DNA of 64,000 nt from Pseudonocardia cypriaca (GTDB taxonomy: Bacteria; Actinomycetota; Actinomycetes; Mycobacteriales; Pseudonocardiaceae), in assembly GCF_006717045.1 (NCBI RefSeq), contig NZ_VFPH01000001.1, positions 2,480,001-2,544,000 of the forward strand, in the 5' to 3' direction. Below are positions 42,900-51,005 of the stretch, one piece after another. A program made the position numbers and the translations under genes. The notes beneath the pieces were generated by a model that had not been told where the DNA came from, searched no databases, and saw nothing but the letters and a program-made list of their open reading frames with translations. The stretch's first letter is position 1. Every line of letters starts with the position of its first letter.

Positions 42900-43945
42900 C
42901 GTTCGATCGAGCCGAGCTCGCGCGGCGAGCGGGGGACATCGGCGCCGCGGGCGGCGTGCGCGCGGTGGTGCTGGACGACGGCGCCGAGCGCGGCATCCGG
43001 GTGCTGGAGTTCCGCACCGGCGGCGGGCTGGCGTTCGACGTGCTGGTCGACCGGGCCATGGACCTCGGCACCGCGGAGTTCCGCGGGAACGGCTTCGGCT
43101 GGCGCTCGGCCACCGGGTTCCGCCACCCCGGGCTGCACGAGTACGCCGACGAGGGCGGGCTCTCGATGCTGCGCAGCTTCTCCGGGCTGCTGCTCACCGC
43201 GGGCCTCGACCACACGCTCTTCACCGCCGAGGTGGACGCCTCGCAGTACCGCTACCCGCACCGCGCGGCCGTCTGGAACGGCCTCCACGGCCGCGTGGCC
43301 AACATCCCCGCCCGGCTGCACGGGTACGGCGAGCGCTGGATCGACGACGAGCGTTGTGTGCTCTGGGCCGAGGGCGAGGTGCGCCAGGCCGCGATCTTCG
43401 GCGAGCACCTGCGGCTCACCCGGCGCATCGAGGCCGACCTCGGCGGCACCGAGATCCGGCTGATCGACACCGTGCGCAACGCCGGCTTCGACCCGACGCC
43501 GCACATGTACCTCTACCACGTCAACGTCGGCTGGCCGTTCCTCGACGAGGGCGCTCGCTACGAGCTGCCGCTCGAACGCACGCTGTGGCAGAGCGACAGC
43601 GTCGCCGAGCAGGGCGCGTCGAACGTGGAGATGCCCGCGCCGCAGAAGGGCTTCGTCGAACAGGTGTACGAGCACGAGCTCAAGCCCGACGCCACCGGCA
43701 AGGTGCGGCCGCGCCTGGTGAACGAGCGGCTCGGCGTGTTCTTCGAGCTCGAGTACGACTCGGCGCAGTTCCCGGCGTTCTTCCAGTGGCTGCACCTGCG
43801 GGAGGGCGCCTACGCCGTGGGCTTCGAGCCGTCCACCCACCACGTGCAGGGCGAGCCCGCCGCACGCGAGGACGGGTCGATGACGTTCCTCGAACCGGGC
43901 GAGGAGCGGCGCTACGAGACGACGTTCCGGGTGGGGGAGCTGTGA
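42896..43945 (+). CDS. DUF4432-family protein, aldose-1-epimerase-like fold
   Basis: 349 residues from GTG, overlapping the SDR stop (GTGA). Galactose-mutarotase-like sandwich suggested by GLAFDVLVDRAMDLG, GLLLTAGLDHTLF, HGRVANIPARL and YLYHVNVGWPFLDEGA; the pattern is that of DUF4432 proteins, which cluster with sugar catabolic genes and are thought to interconvert anomers. Its stop overlaps the next start (43942-43945). Exact sugar unknown. Confidence 0.82.
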   Translation: MTFDRAELARRAGDIGAAGGVRAVVLDDGAERGIRVLEFRTGGGLAFDVLVDRAMDLGTAEFRGNGFGWRSATGFRHPGLHEYADEGGLSMLRSFSGLLLTAGLDHTLFTAEVDASQYRYPHRAAVWNGLHGRVANIPARLHGYGERWIDDERCVLWAEGEVRQAAIFGEHLRLTRRIEADLGGTEIRLIDTVRNAGFDPTPHMYLYHVNVGWPFLDEGARYELPLERTLWQSDSVAEQGASNVEMPAPQKGFVEQVYEHELKPDATGKVRPRLVNERLGVFFELEYDSAQFPAFFQWLHLREGAYAVGFEPSTHHVQGEPAAREDGSMTFLEPGEERRYETTFRVGEL

Positions 43946-45021
43946 GCGCGTTGGTACCCGACCAGTCCATCCGCAGCCGCGAGTTCGGCATCGGCGCCGT
44001 CGGCGCCGGGTTCATCATGGCCGACGTCCAGCTCGACGCGTACGCCCGCGCCGGGTTCCCGGTCCGCGCGATCACCTCCCGCACGCGGGCGAACGCCGAG
44101 GCCGTCGCCAAGCGGTGGGACGTCCCGGCCGTGTACGACAGCGTCGAGGAGCTGGTCGCCGACCCGTCCGTCCAGATCCTGGACGTGGCCTACCCGCCGC
44201 ACCTGCAGCCCGACGTCATCCGCGCGGCCCTGCGCCACGACCACGTCCGCGGCATCCTCGCCCAGAAGCCCCTCGCACTGGACCTGGCGGCGGCCACGGC
44301 GCTGGTCGAGGAGGTCGAGGCCGCGGGCAAGGTCATGTCGGTCAACCAGAACATGCGCTACGACCAGTCGATCCGCGTGCTCAAGCAGCTGATCGACCGC
44401 GGCGAGCTGGGTGAGATCGTGACGGCCACCGTGGACATGCGCGCGGTGCCCCACTGGCAGGAGTTCCTGCGCGGCTACGACCGGCTGACGATCGCCAACA
44501 TGAGCGTCCACCACCTGGACGCGCTGCGGTACCTGTTCGGCGAGCCCGAGGACGTCTACACAGCGGTGCGCAAGGATCCGCGCACCTCGTTCGAGCACGT
44601 CGACGGCATCGTCGCCAGCACCCTGCGGTTCGGCAGCGGCGTGCTCGCGCTCTCGTTCGAGGACGTCTGGGGCGGCCCCGTCCAGGAGGGCGTCGAGGGC
44701 GACGTCGCCATCCGCTGGCGGGTGGAGGGCACCCGGGGCCTCGCCACCGGCACCCTTGGCTGGCCGGACTACCCCGACGGCAGCCCCTCGACGCTGCGGT
44801 ACTCCAGCGAGTCGACGGACGGGTGGGTGGAGCCCACCTGGACCACGCGGTGGTTCCCCGATGCCTTCGCGGGTGTCATGGAGCAGCTGCAGCACGCCCT
44901 CGCCTCCGGCGAGCCACCCGCGCTCCCCGCGCGGGACAACCTGAAGACCATGGCCCTCGTCGAGGCCGCCTACCGATCGATCGCCGAGCGGCGCGCGGTG
45001 TCGCCCGCCGAGTTCCTCTGA
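43942..45021 (+). CDS. Gfo/Idh/MocA-family oxidoreductase
   Basis: 359 residues from GTG overlapping the upstream stop. N-terminal Rossmann domain with GIGAVGAGFIM; the usual EKP motif appears as QKPLALDLA; the C-terminal sheet domain holds NMSVHHLDALRYLFGE with the likely catalytic His. NAD(P)-dependent oxidation of a sugar, inositol or derivative is expected. Middle gene of the sugar-oxidation operon. Confidence 0.9.
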   Translation: MSALVPDQSIRSREFGIGAVGAGFIMADVQLDAYARAGFPVRAITSRTRANAEAVAKRWDVPAVYDSVEELVADPSVQILDVAYPPHLQPDVIRAALRHDHVRGILAQKPLALDLAAATALVEEVEAAGKVMSVNQNMRYDQSIRVLKQLIDRGELGEIVTATVDMRAVPHWQEFLRGYDRLTIANMSVHHLDALRYLFGEPEDVYTAVRKDPRTSFEHVDGIVASTLRFGSGVLALSFEDVWGGPVQEGVEGDVAIRWRVEGTRGLATGTLGWPDYPDGSPSTLRYSSESTDGWVEPTWTTRWFPDAFAGVMEQLQHALASGEPPALPARDNLKTMALVEAAYRSIAERRAVSPAEFL

Positions 45022-45049
45022 CCTGCCCAGCCCACGAAGGAGTGGCCCC

Positions 45050-45952
45050 ATGCTGCCCGTCGGCATCTTCTCCGGCATCTACCAGCACGACCTCGACGAG
45101 GCCGCCCGCCGCGCCCGCGCGCACGGGTTCGGCTGCGTCCAGTTCGACCTCGACTTCACCGACCCCCGCTTCACCGAGCAGGGCCTGACGGAAGCCGAGT
45201 GCAAGACCATCCGAGACACCTACCGGCGCCACGACCTGCCGATCGTGTCCGTGTCCGGCTACACCAACATCATCCACCCCGACCCGGCCGAGCGGCAGCT
45301 GCGCCTCAACCGGCTGCGGGCCCTCATCCGCAACGGCCGGAACCTCGGCACCCCGTACGTGATCAGCGAGACCGGCACCTACAACACCGGCAGCGACTGG
45401 GCCCCCGACCCCCGCAACCTCACCGAGGCCGGCTACGCCGAATGCCTCGACGTGATCGGCGAACTCGTGGAGGAGGCCGCCAAGCACGACGCCGTGTTCT
45501 GCGTGGAGACCTACGTCAACAACGTCATCGGCACGATCGACGCCACGCTGCGACTGTTCCGCGACATCAACAGCCCGAACCTCGGGCTGGTCATGGACCC
45601 GACCAACTACTACGAGGACCACAACATCGACGACATGGACGGCGTGCTGCGCCGCATGTTCGCCGAGCTCGGGCCGTTCATCAAGATCGCGCACGCCAAG
45701 GACGTGGCCCGCGCGTCCGACACGAGCGAGAAGCACGCCGACACCGGCGCCGCCGAGTACCTGTCCTTCCGCGGCGTCGGGGCGATGGAGCTGCACGGCC
45801 CCGGTCACGGCGCACTGAACTACCCGCTGTACCTGAAGCTCCTGGCCGCCCAGCACCCCAACATGCCGGTGATCATCGAGCACGTCACGGAGGAGGAGGT
45901 CCCGGCCGCGAAGGACTTCGTCTACGGGGCGCTGATCGAGGTGGGCGCGTAG
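45050..45952 (+). CDS. Sugar phosphate isomerase/epimerase-family TIM barrel
   Basis: 300 residues from ATG after GAAGGAG. AP-endonuclease-2-type barrel with metal ligands suggested by CVETYVNNVIG (Glu), VMDPTNYYED (Asp), KIAHAKD (His) and VIIEHVTEEEV (Glu). Members isomerise ketoses, inosose or keto-acids. Final gene of the operon begun by the SDR. Ten bases downstream of its stop begins the first double-hairpin repeat. Confidence 0.88.
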   Translation: MLPVGIFSGIYQHDLDEAARRARAHGFGCVQFDLDFTDPRFTEQGLTEAECKTIRDTYRRHDLPIVSVSGYTNIIHPDPAERQLRLNRLRALIRNGRNLGTPYVISETGTYNTGSDWAPDPRNLTEAGYAECLDVIGELVEEAAKHDAVFCVETYVNNVIGTIDATLRLFRDINSPNLGLVMDPTNYYEDHNIDDMDGVLRRMFAELGPFIKIAHAKDVARASDTSEKHADTGAAEYLSFRGVGAMELHGPGHGALNYPLYLKLLAAQHPNMPVIIEHVTEEEVPAAKDFVYGALIEVGA

Positions 45953-45961
45953 CGAGCTTCT

Positions 45962-46019
45962 TTCCGACGAACGGCGCGTTGGTCGGAACCTATCCGACGA
46001 ACGCGCCGCTCGTCGGAAC
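45962..46019. repeat. 58-bp double-hairpin repeat, copy 1 (3' side of the DUF559-type gene)
   Basis: Two adjacent imperfect palindromes of the type TTCCGACGAACG-loop-CGTTCGTCGGAA. Identical to copy 2 (47066-47123) at 55 of 58 positions and in the same orientation. It supplies the last codons and the stop of the DUF559-type gene and could also end transcription from the sugar operon. Confidence 0.8.
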
Positions 46020-46979
46020 GCTCGGAAGGGCGTAGAGCCTCGGGCGGGGACGCATTGCCGCCTGTGCGTGGGTGCGTTCCAGTTCCCCGAGCACCAGGGT
46101 GGGCTCGCGCGTGATGCGGCTGGGTGCGGTGGCCACCACGAGGATCCCGGCGGCCGTCATCGCCGAGCGGCGCGCGAGGGTGGCGGCGTGGTCGGCGGGG
46201 CTCAGGTGGAACTCGTGCGAGTCGATCTCCCAGGCCATCGCCACGCCGTCGAACCACGCGTCGGGCTTCGCGATGAACCGTCCGTGCTCGTCGACGATCT
46301 CCGCGTTCCACACCACCGGCGGCAGCGCCCTGGACTGTTGCAGCAGCGCCCGGGCCTTCGCCTCGGCGACGGACCGGATCCCGGCACGCACCTCGCACAG
46401 AACCTCGCGGGGAAGCCGGGAACCGCGCTGCGCTCCGGCTTCCAGCTCAGCTGCCAGCTGGGCCGGGGAGCGCAGGCCTCGTTGCACCGTCTCCGCGATG
46501 ATCGAGCGCACGACGTCGCGCTCGCGCATCCGGCGCACGGCGTCGATCACGGCACGTTCGAGCGGTGCGACCGGTAACCGTCCGGGACCCCGCGCCGGGA
46601 GCCGGTCCGTGCGCTCGATCATCACGAGCCCGTACCCGCTGCGCCGACGCTCGGTGGGTACGAGCAGGTGTACGGGCCCGCTCGGCCGGGGCGCCCGCTC
46701 CAGCCCGTGCAGCTCGAGAGCGTCGAGGCCGGTGATCAACGATTCTGGCCCGGCATGCAGCAGCCCGCCTCGACGGCGGTCGTCCCGAGTGGGCGGCCCG
46801 TTTCGCAACAGCACGAGACCGGGCGCCAGCCGGCGCCACGGGCCGCCCGGGCGGCACCGGTACGCGATGGTGTCGCGGTGCAGCCCGAGCTCCACCAGGT
46901 CGCGCACGAGGACGACGAGACCGCCCCGGTAGGCGACGAGGTCGTCGAGGTCGGGGACATCGGTGCGGCGCCGTGGCAT
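45990..46979 (-). CDS. DUF559/Vsr-fold-like protein with N-terminal AbiEi-like HTH region
   Basis: 329 residues. N-terminal segment VLVRDLVELGLHRDTIAYRCRPGGPWRRLAPGL resembles the AbiEi-like winged helix common in actinobacterial paralogues. The C-terminal part has an endonuclease-like pattern, KPDAWFDGVAMAWEIDSHEFH, with Asp and Glu-x-Asp candidates for a PD-(D/E)XK-type site. Such genes are numerous in actinobacteria and of unknown role. The last residues (VPTSGAFVG) and stop are encoded by the repeat, and a second repeat copy lies 86 bases upstream of the start, so the gene sits in a repeat-bounded cassette of about 1.16 kb. Confidence 0.7.
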   Translation of the reverse strand: MPRRRTDVPDLDDLVAYRGGLVVLVRDLVELGLHRDTIAYRCRPGGPWRRLAPGLVLLRNGPPTRDDRRRGGLLHAGPESLITGLDALELHGLERAPRPSGPVHLLVPTERRRSGYGLVMIERTDRLPARGPGRLPVAPLERAVIDAVRRMRERDVVRSIIAETVQRGLRSPAQLAAELEAGAQRGSRLPREVLCEVRAGIRSVAEAKARALLQQSRALPPVVWNAEIVDEHGRFIAKPDAWFDGVAMAWEIDSHEFHLSPADHAATLARRSAMTAAGILVVATAPSRITREPTLVLGELERTHAQAAMRPRPRLYALPSVPTSGAFVG

Positions 46980-47065
46980 GCGCTCACGGTGCGGCCGGAT
47001 CGAGGCCGAGACCAGGCGAACCGCAGATCTGTGGATGCACGAGGTGCGAGGTGGAAAGAGCGCTC

Positions 47066-47123
47066 TTCCGACGAGCGGCGCGTTCGTCGGAACCTATCCG
47101 ACGAACGCGCCGTTCGTCGGAAC
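47066..47123. repeat. 58-bp double-hairpin repeat, copy 2 (5' side of the DUF559-type gene)
   Basis: First unit: 12-pair stem with one G-T pair and loop GCG. Second unit: perfect 11-bp stem and loop CGC; the loops are complementary. Lies four bases from the stop of the GntR gene at 47128. Differs from copy 1 at three positions. Confidence 0.8.
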
Positions 47124-47127
47124 CCGC

Positions 47128-47886
47128 TCAGCGCTCCAGACGCGCCGCGCCTTTCGTGTCGCCGCGGCGGGCCAGCCAGGCGTCCGTGATGTGGCGGGTC
47201 ATCGCCGCCGCCGCGCCCTCCGCGTCGCCTGCCGCGATGCGCTCGTAGATCTCGCGGTGCCCGCGGTTGGAGGCGATGCAGCCGTCCGTGTCGGGCTGGC
47301 CGACGTAGCGCGCGGTGTCGGCGGCCTGCGACTCCAGTGCGCGGACGACGCCGCGGGCGATCCGGTTGCCGGACGCCCGCATGATCACGTCGTGGAACGC
47401 CACGTCGGTCGGCTTGTAGCGGGGCCAGTCGGCGACGAGGGTGTCCATGAGGTCGACGAGCTCGCGTAGCCGCGTCAGCCCGGCCTCGTCGATGGTGCGG
47501 GCGGCGACGAACGCCATGTCGGCTTCCAGCAGGCGCCGGGTCACCACGAGGTCGTCCAGGATCCCCGAGTCGCGCTCCGAGCCGATGCTGGCGGCGAGCA
47601 CCTGCTCGTCGAGCAGGTGCCACGAGTCCGGATCGGTGATCACCGTGCCGGAGCCCTGGCGCACCCGGACCAGGCCCTTCTCCTGCAGCATCTTCACGGA
47701 CTCGCGGACGACGGTGCGGCTCACGGAGAACGTCTCGCAGAGCGCGGGCTCGGTCGGCAGGGTGCTCCCTGGCGGATAGGTGCCCGCGACGATCCGCTGG
47801 ACGAGCTCGGTGGCGACGGCGCGGGACAGCCCGGCGGGCCGGCGCGTCCAGGCCGGTGCGTCCCCGTCGACGGGTGCGGCCGCCAT
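47128..47886 (-). CDS. GntR/FCD-family regulator of the sugar ABC operon
   Basis: 252 residues from ATG at 47886, chosen for GGAGGAGG just upstream; an upstream ATG at 47940 would lie inside the divergent promoter. HTH: SRTVVRESVKMLQEKGLVRVRQGSG; FCD domain with VAFHDVIMRASGN and SNRGHREIYERIAAGD, which carry the usual metal-binding His/Asp positions. FCD regulators commonly bind sugar acids. Divergent from the binding-protein gene; a T-C-G-T/A-C-G-A dyad lies in the shared promoter. Confidence 0.88.
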   Translation of the reverse strand: MAAAPVDGDAPAWTRRPAGLSRAVATELVQRIVAGTYPPGSTLPTEPALCETFSVSRTVVRESVKMLQEKGLVRVRQGSGTVITDPDSWHLLDEQVLAASIGSERDSGILDDLVVTRRLLEADMAFVAARTIDEAGLTRLRELVDLMDTLVADWPRYKPTDVAFHDVIMRASGNRIARGVVRALESQAADTARYVGQPDTDGCIASNRGHREIYERIAAGDAEGAAAAMTRHITDAWLARRGDTKGAARLER

Positions 47887-47933
47887 CCGTTCCTCCTCCG
47901 GTCGCGTGGCCGCACAGTACCCCAGCACCATCG

Positions 47934-47962
47934 TTGACATCAGTCGTCATACGAATTACGTT
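47934..47962 (+). promoter_or_regulatory. Promoter with GntR-type operator for the sugar ABC operon
   Basis: TTGACA (47934-47939) and TACGTT (47957-47962) are 17 bases apart. TCGTCATACGA (47944-47954) lies in the spacer and fits the T-N-G-T-N3-A-C-N-A pattern of FadR-subfamily sites. Transcription should start near 47969, with an AGGAAGG site before the ATG at 47992. Confidence 0.7.
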
Positions 47963-47991
47963 TCGCTCACCCATACGAGGAAGGCATCGCG

Positions 47992-49260
47992 ATGAGGCGA
48001 GTACTCGCAGCGACCGTCGGGTTCGTCGCGGCCGTCGCGCTGTCGGCGTGCGGCGGCGCAGCCGGCACCGGATCCCTGCCGCAGGGCGGCGGGGACGGGA
48101 AGAAGCTCGTGGTCTGGGACTGGAAGTCCGGCGACGCGACCACCGCCGGCTACTTCGACGCCGCCCGGGCGGCCTTCGCCGCGCAGCACCCGGACACCGA
48201 GGTCGAGTTCGTGGCGCAGCCCTACGAGCAGTACTACACGCTCCTCGGCACGGCCATCGAGGCCGGTCAGGGCCCGGACGTGGTGCTGTTCAACGGCGGC
48301 GGGCAGATCCGCGACCGCGCCGACGCGCTCGTGCCCCTCGACCCCTACCTCGGAGCCGAGGAGCAGCGGCTGACCGGCTGGGACGCCTTCCGGTCCGGAG
48401 ACGCCACCCTCGCCGCGCCCGTGACGCTGCAGGGGATGCCGATCTACTACAACAAGGCGCTCTACCGGCAGGCCGGGCTCGACCCCGAGCACCCGCCCAC
48501 CACGTTGGCCGAGTTGCAGGCGGCCTGCGCGGCGCTCGAGGAGCGCACCGGCACCAGCTGCTTCGCGGCCGGCAACAAGGAGGGCTACGGCATCCAGTTC
48601 TTCATGTCGGCCTTCGGCCCGGGCATCCTCACGCCGCAGGAGTACGACGCCTGGCTGGCGGGGGAGCGCGACTGGAGCTCCCCGAACGTGAAGCGGATCT
48701 TCGAGCTGTGGAAGCAGTTCGAGGACGCCGGCTACAACAACCCGGGCGTGAACTCCACCGCCCTGTTCAACGACGCCTTCTCGGTGTTCTCCGGCGGCCG
48801 GGCCGCGCACGTCATCGGGCTCATCTCCGACGTCGGCAACTGGAAGGACCTCGGCGAGTTCCTCGGAGCCGACCTGGGAGTCACGGTTGCGCCGACGATC
48901 ACCGACGGCGCCGCGCCCACGCTGGCCTTCGACGGGGGCATCGGATACGGCGTCACGAAGTGGACCGCCGATCCCGCGCTGGCCGCTGACCTCGTGAAGG
49001 CCCTGACCGACCCGCAGGCGCTGCGCGCCTTCTACACCGGTGCCGGCGCGGTGCCCTCGGATCCGGGTGTCGACACCTCCGACGCGGGTCCGGTGCTCGG
49101 CCGGCTGGTCTCGGACCTGCCCACCGGCAAGCCTGCGCTGCACCTGGCGCTGTCGGCGAGCACCCAGGACCTGATGGGCCGGCTGTCGCAGGAGCTCCTG
49201 TCCGGCTCGGTCACCGTCGACGACGCGGTGCGCCAGCTCGCGGCGGCCGACGCGGCATGA
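47992..49260 (+). CDS. Sugar ABC transporter substrate-binding lipoprotein
   Basis: 422 residues. Signal peptide with lipobox LSAC (17-20). Family-1 solute-binding fold: VVWDWKSGDAT, GPDVVLFNGGGQI, MPIYYNKALYRQAGL and FSGGRAAHVIGLISDVGNW. Binds an oligosaccharide or sugar acid outside the membrane. Its last bases overlap the first permease (ATGA at 49257-49260). Promoter and operator at 47934-47962. Confidence 0.9.
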   Translation: MRRVLAATVGFVAAVALSACGGAAGTGSLPQGGGDGKKLVVWDWKSGDATTAGYFDAARAAFAAQHPDTEVEFVAQPYEQYYTLLGTAIEAGQGPDVVLFNGGGQIRDRADALVPLDPYLGAEEQRLTGWDAFRSGDATLAAPVTLQGMPIYYNKALYRQAGLDPEHPPTTLAELQAACAALEERTGTSCFAAGNKEGYGIQFFMSAFGPGILTPQEYDAWLAGERDWSSPNVKRIFELWKQFEDAGYNNPGVNSTALFNDAFSVFSGGRAAHVIGLISDVGNWKDLGEFLGADLGVTVAPTITDGAAPTLAFDGGIGYGVTKWTADPALAADLVKALTDPQALRAFYTGAGAVPSDPGVDTSDAGPVLGRLVSDLPTGKPALHLALSASTQDLMGRLSQELLSGSVTVDDAVRQLAAADAA

Positions 49261-50180
49261 CCGTCGGTACGGCGCCGGCCCCCGCTCGTTCGGCGGAGCC
49301 GGCGGAAGCTCGCCGCTGGGTGGTGCCCGAGCGGGCGTGGCCCTACCTGCTGGTGGCGCCCGCGGTGCTGGTGCTGGCCGTCTTCCGCTTCTACCCGCTG
49401 CTGCTGGGCGCGAACTTCTCGCTCACCGGCGACGGCGAGCTGAACGGCCGGTTCATCGGCGTCGGCAACTACGTCGAGATCTTCCGCGACCCGGTGTTCG
49501 GCTCGGCGCTGCGCAACGTCGGGCTGCTGATCCTGCTGCTGCCGGTCGCCGTCGCCGTACCCGGGCTGCTCGCGACGTTCCTGTTCCTGCGCGTGCCGGG
49601 GCACCGCTTCTACCGCAGCGTCTACTTCTTCCCGGTCGTCCTGTCGCCGGTGATCATCGGGGCGATCTTCGACATCGTCCTGGCGATCGACGGGCCGGTG
49701 AACGCGCTCCTCGCCGCGGCCGGGCTCGGCCCGGTCGAGTGGCTCGGCGACCCGCGTATCGCGATGCTCTCGGTCGTCGGGGTGCACATCTGGGCCACGT
49801 TCGGGATGGCCCTGGTGATCTTCCTCGCCGGGTTCGCGACGCTGGACAGATCGCTGCTCGACGCCGCCCGCGTCGACGGCGCGAACCTGGCCCAGACGAT
49901 CCGGCACGTGATCGTCCCCGGGCTGTCGCGGACGATCCAGTTCGTGGTGGTCACCACCATGATCGGGATGCTGACCTCTATGTTCGGTCTGCTGTACGTC
50001 ATGACCGGCGGCGGGCCCGGGTCCTCGACGTACCTCCCCGAGCTCTACATCTGGGTGCAGCAGGGCGAGATGAACCGGCCCGCGCTCGCGGCCGCGGCGT
50101 CGATGGTGCTGTTCGTGCTGATGATCGTGATCGGGGCCGCCCAGATCCGGATCCTCCGCCGCGCGACGAGGGAGGTGTGA
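49257..50180 (+). CDS. Sugar ABC transporter permease, UgpA/MalF type
   Basis: 307 residues with six main helices. N-terminal YLLVAPAVLVLAVFRFYPLL is the usual MalF-type start, and the ATPase-docking loop reads LLDAARVDGANLAQTIRHVIVPGL. Start ATG overlaps the upstream stop. Pairs with the permease at 50182. No ATP-binding gene lies in the operon, so a shared MsiK-like ATPase is presumably used. Confidence 0.9.
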   Translation: MTVGTAPAPARSAEPAEARRWVVPERAWPYLLVAPAVLVLAVFRFYPLLLGANFSLTGDGELNGRFIGVGNYVEIFRDPVFGSALRNVGLLILLLPVAVAVPGLLATFLFLRVPGHRFYRSVYFFPVVLSPVIIGAIFDIVLAIDGPVNALLAAAGLGPVEWLGDPRIAMLSVVGVHIWATFGMALVIFLAGFATLDRSLLDAARVDGANLAQTIRHVIVPGLSRTIQFVVVTTMIGMLTSMFGLLYVMTGGGPGSSTYLPELYIWVQQGEMNRPALAAAASMVLFVLMIVIGAAQIRILRRATREV

Positions 50181-50181
50181 C

Positions 50182-51003
50182 TTGCCACGAATCGGCCGCT
50201 GGGTGATCGCCGTACCGATGGTGCTGCTCGCGATCGCGACGATCTACCCGATCGTCTTCACCACCAACGTGGCGTTCAAGTCGCGGCGCGAGTACGTCCT
50301 CGACCGGTTCGCGCCGGCCGGGTCGTTCGGCTGGGACAACTTCGCCACCGCGTGGACGCGCTCCGGGCTCGACCGCTACTTCGTCAACTCGCTCCTGGTC
50401 ACGGCCGCGTCGGTGCTGCTGCTCGTCGTGATCGGCTCGATGGCGGGGTTCGCGTTCAGCCACCTGAGCTTCCGCGGCAGCCGCCTGCTGTTCGCCGGGT
50501 GCCTCGGGGCGCTGCTCGTGCCGTTCCAGGTGATCATGGTGCCGTTCTTCCGGGTGCTCGTGGACACCGGCCTGCTCGACACCTACCCCGGGCTCGTGCT
50601 CGCCTACGTGAGCCAGTTCCTGCCGTTCACGATCTTCCTGATGACGAGCTACTACGCCGGTATCCCACGCGACGTCGTCGAGGCCGCCCGCATCGACGGC
50701 AACTCGCCGTTCGGCGTCTACCGGCGGATCATGCTGCCCCTCGGGCGTCCCGCGCTGGTGTCGGTGGCCATCCTCAACGCGTTGTACTGCTGGAACGACG
50801 TGCTCGTCGCCCTGCTCGTGATGCAGTCCTCCGACCACCGCACGCTCATGGTCGGCATCACCGCCCTGCGCGGGCAGTACTCCTCCGACATCCCGACCTT
50901 CGCCGCCGGGGTGCTCATCGCGGCCGTCCCGCTGCTGCTGGTCTACCTGGTCTTCCAGCGCCAGATCACCGAGGGCGTCACCGCCGGATCGACGAAGGGC
51001 TGA
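50182..51003 (+). CDS. Sugar ABC transporter permease, UgpE/MalG type
   Basis: 273 residues. TTG start with GGGAGGTG upstream, one base after the partner permease stop. Six helices; docking loop VVEAARIDGNSPFGVYRRIMLPL. MalG-type subunit completing the importer. The enolase-superfamily gene follows after two bases, linking transport with catabolism of the same substrate. Confidence 0.9.
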   Translation: MPRIGRWVIAVPMVLLAIATIYPIVFTTNVAFKSRREYVLDRFAPAGSFGWDNFATAWTRSGLDRYFVNSLLVTAASVLLLVVIGSMAGFAFSHLSFRGSRLLFAGCLGALLVPFQVIMVPFFRVLVDTGLLDTYPGLVLAYVSQFLPFTIFLMTSYYAGIPRDVVEAARIDGNSPFGVYRRIMLPLGRPALVSVAILNALYCWNDVLVALLVMQSSDHRTLMVGITALRGQYSSDIPTFAAGVLIAAVPLLLVYLVFQRQITEGVTAGSTKG

Positions 51004-51005
51004 AC

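Noticed and set aside
45962..47123. Insertion sequence with terminal repeats
   Set aside because: The flanking copies are direct, palindromic and internal to the gene end, and the gene shows no DDE or HUH transposase motif. Kept instead as a repeat-bounded cassette.
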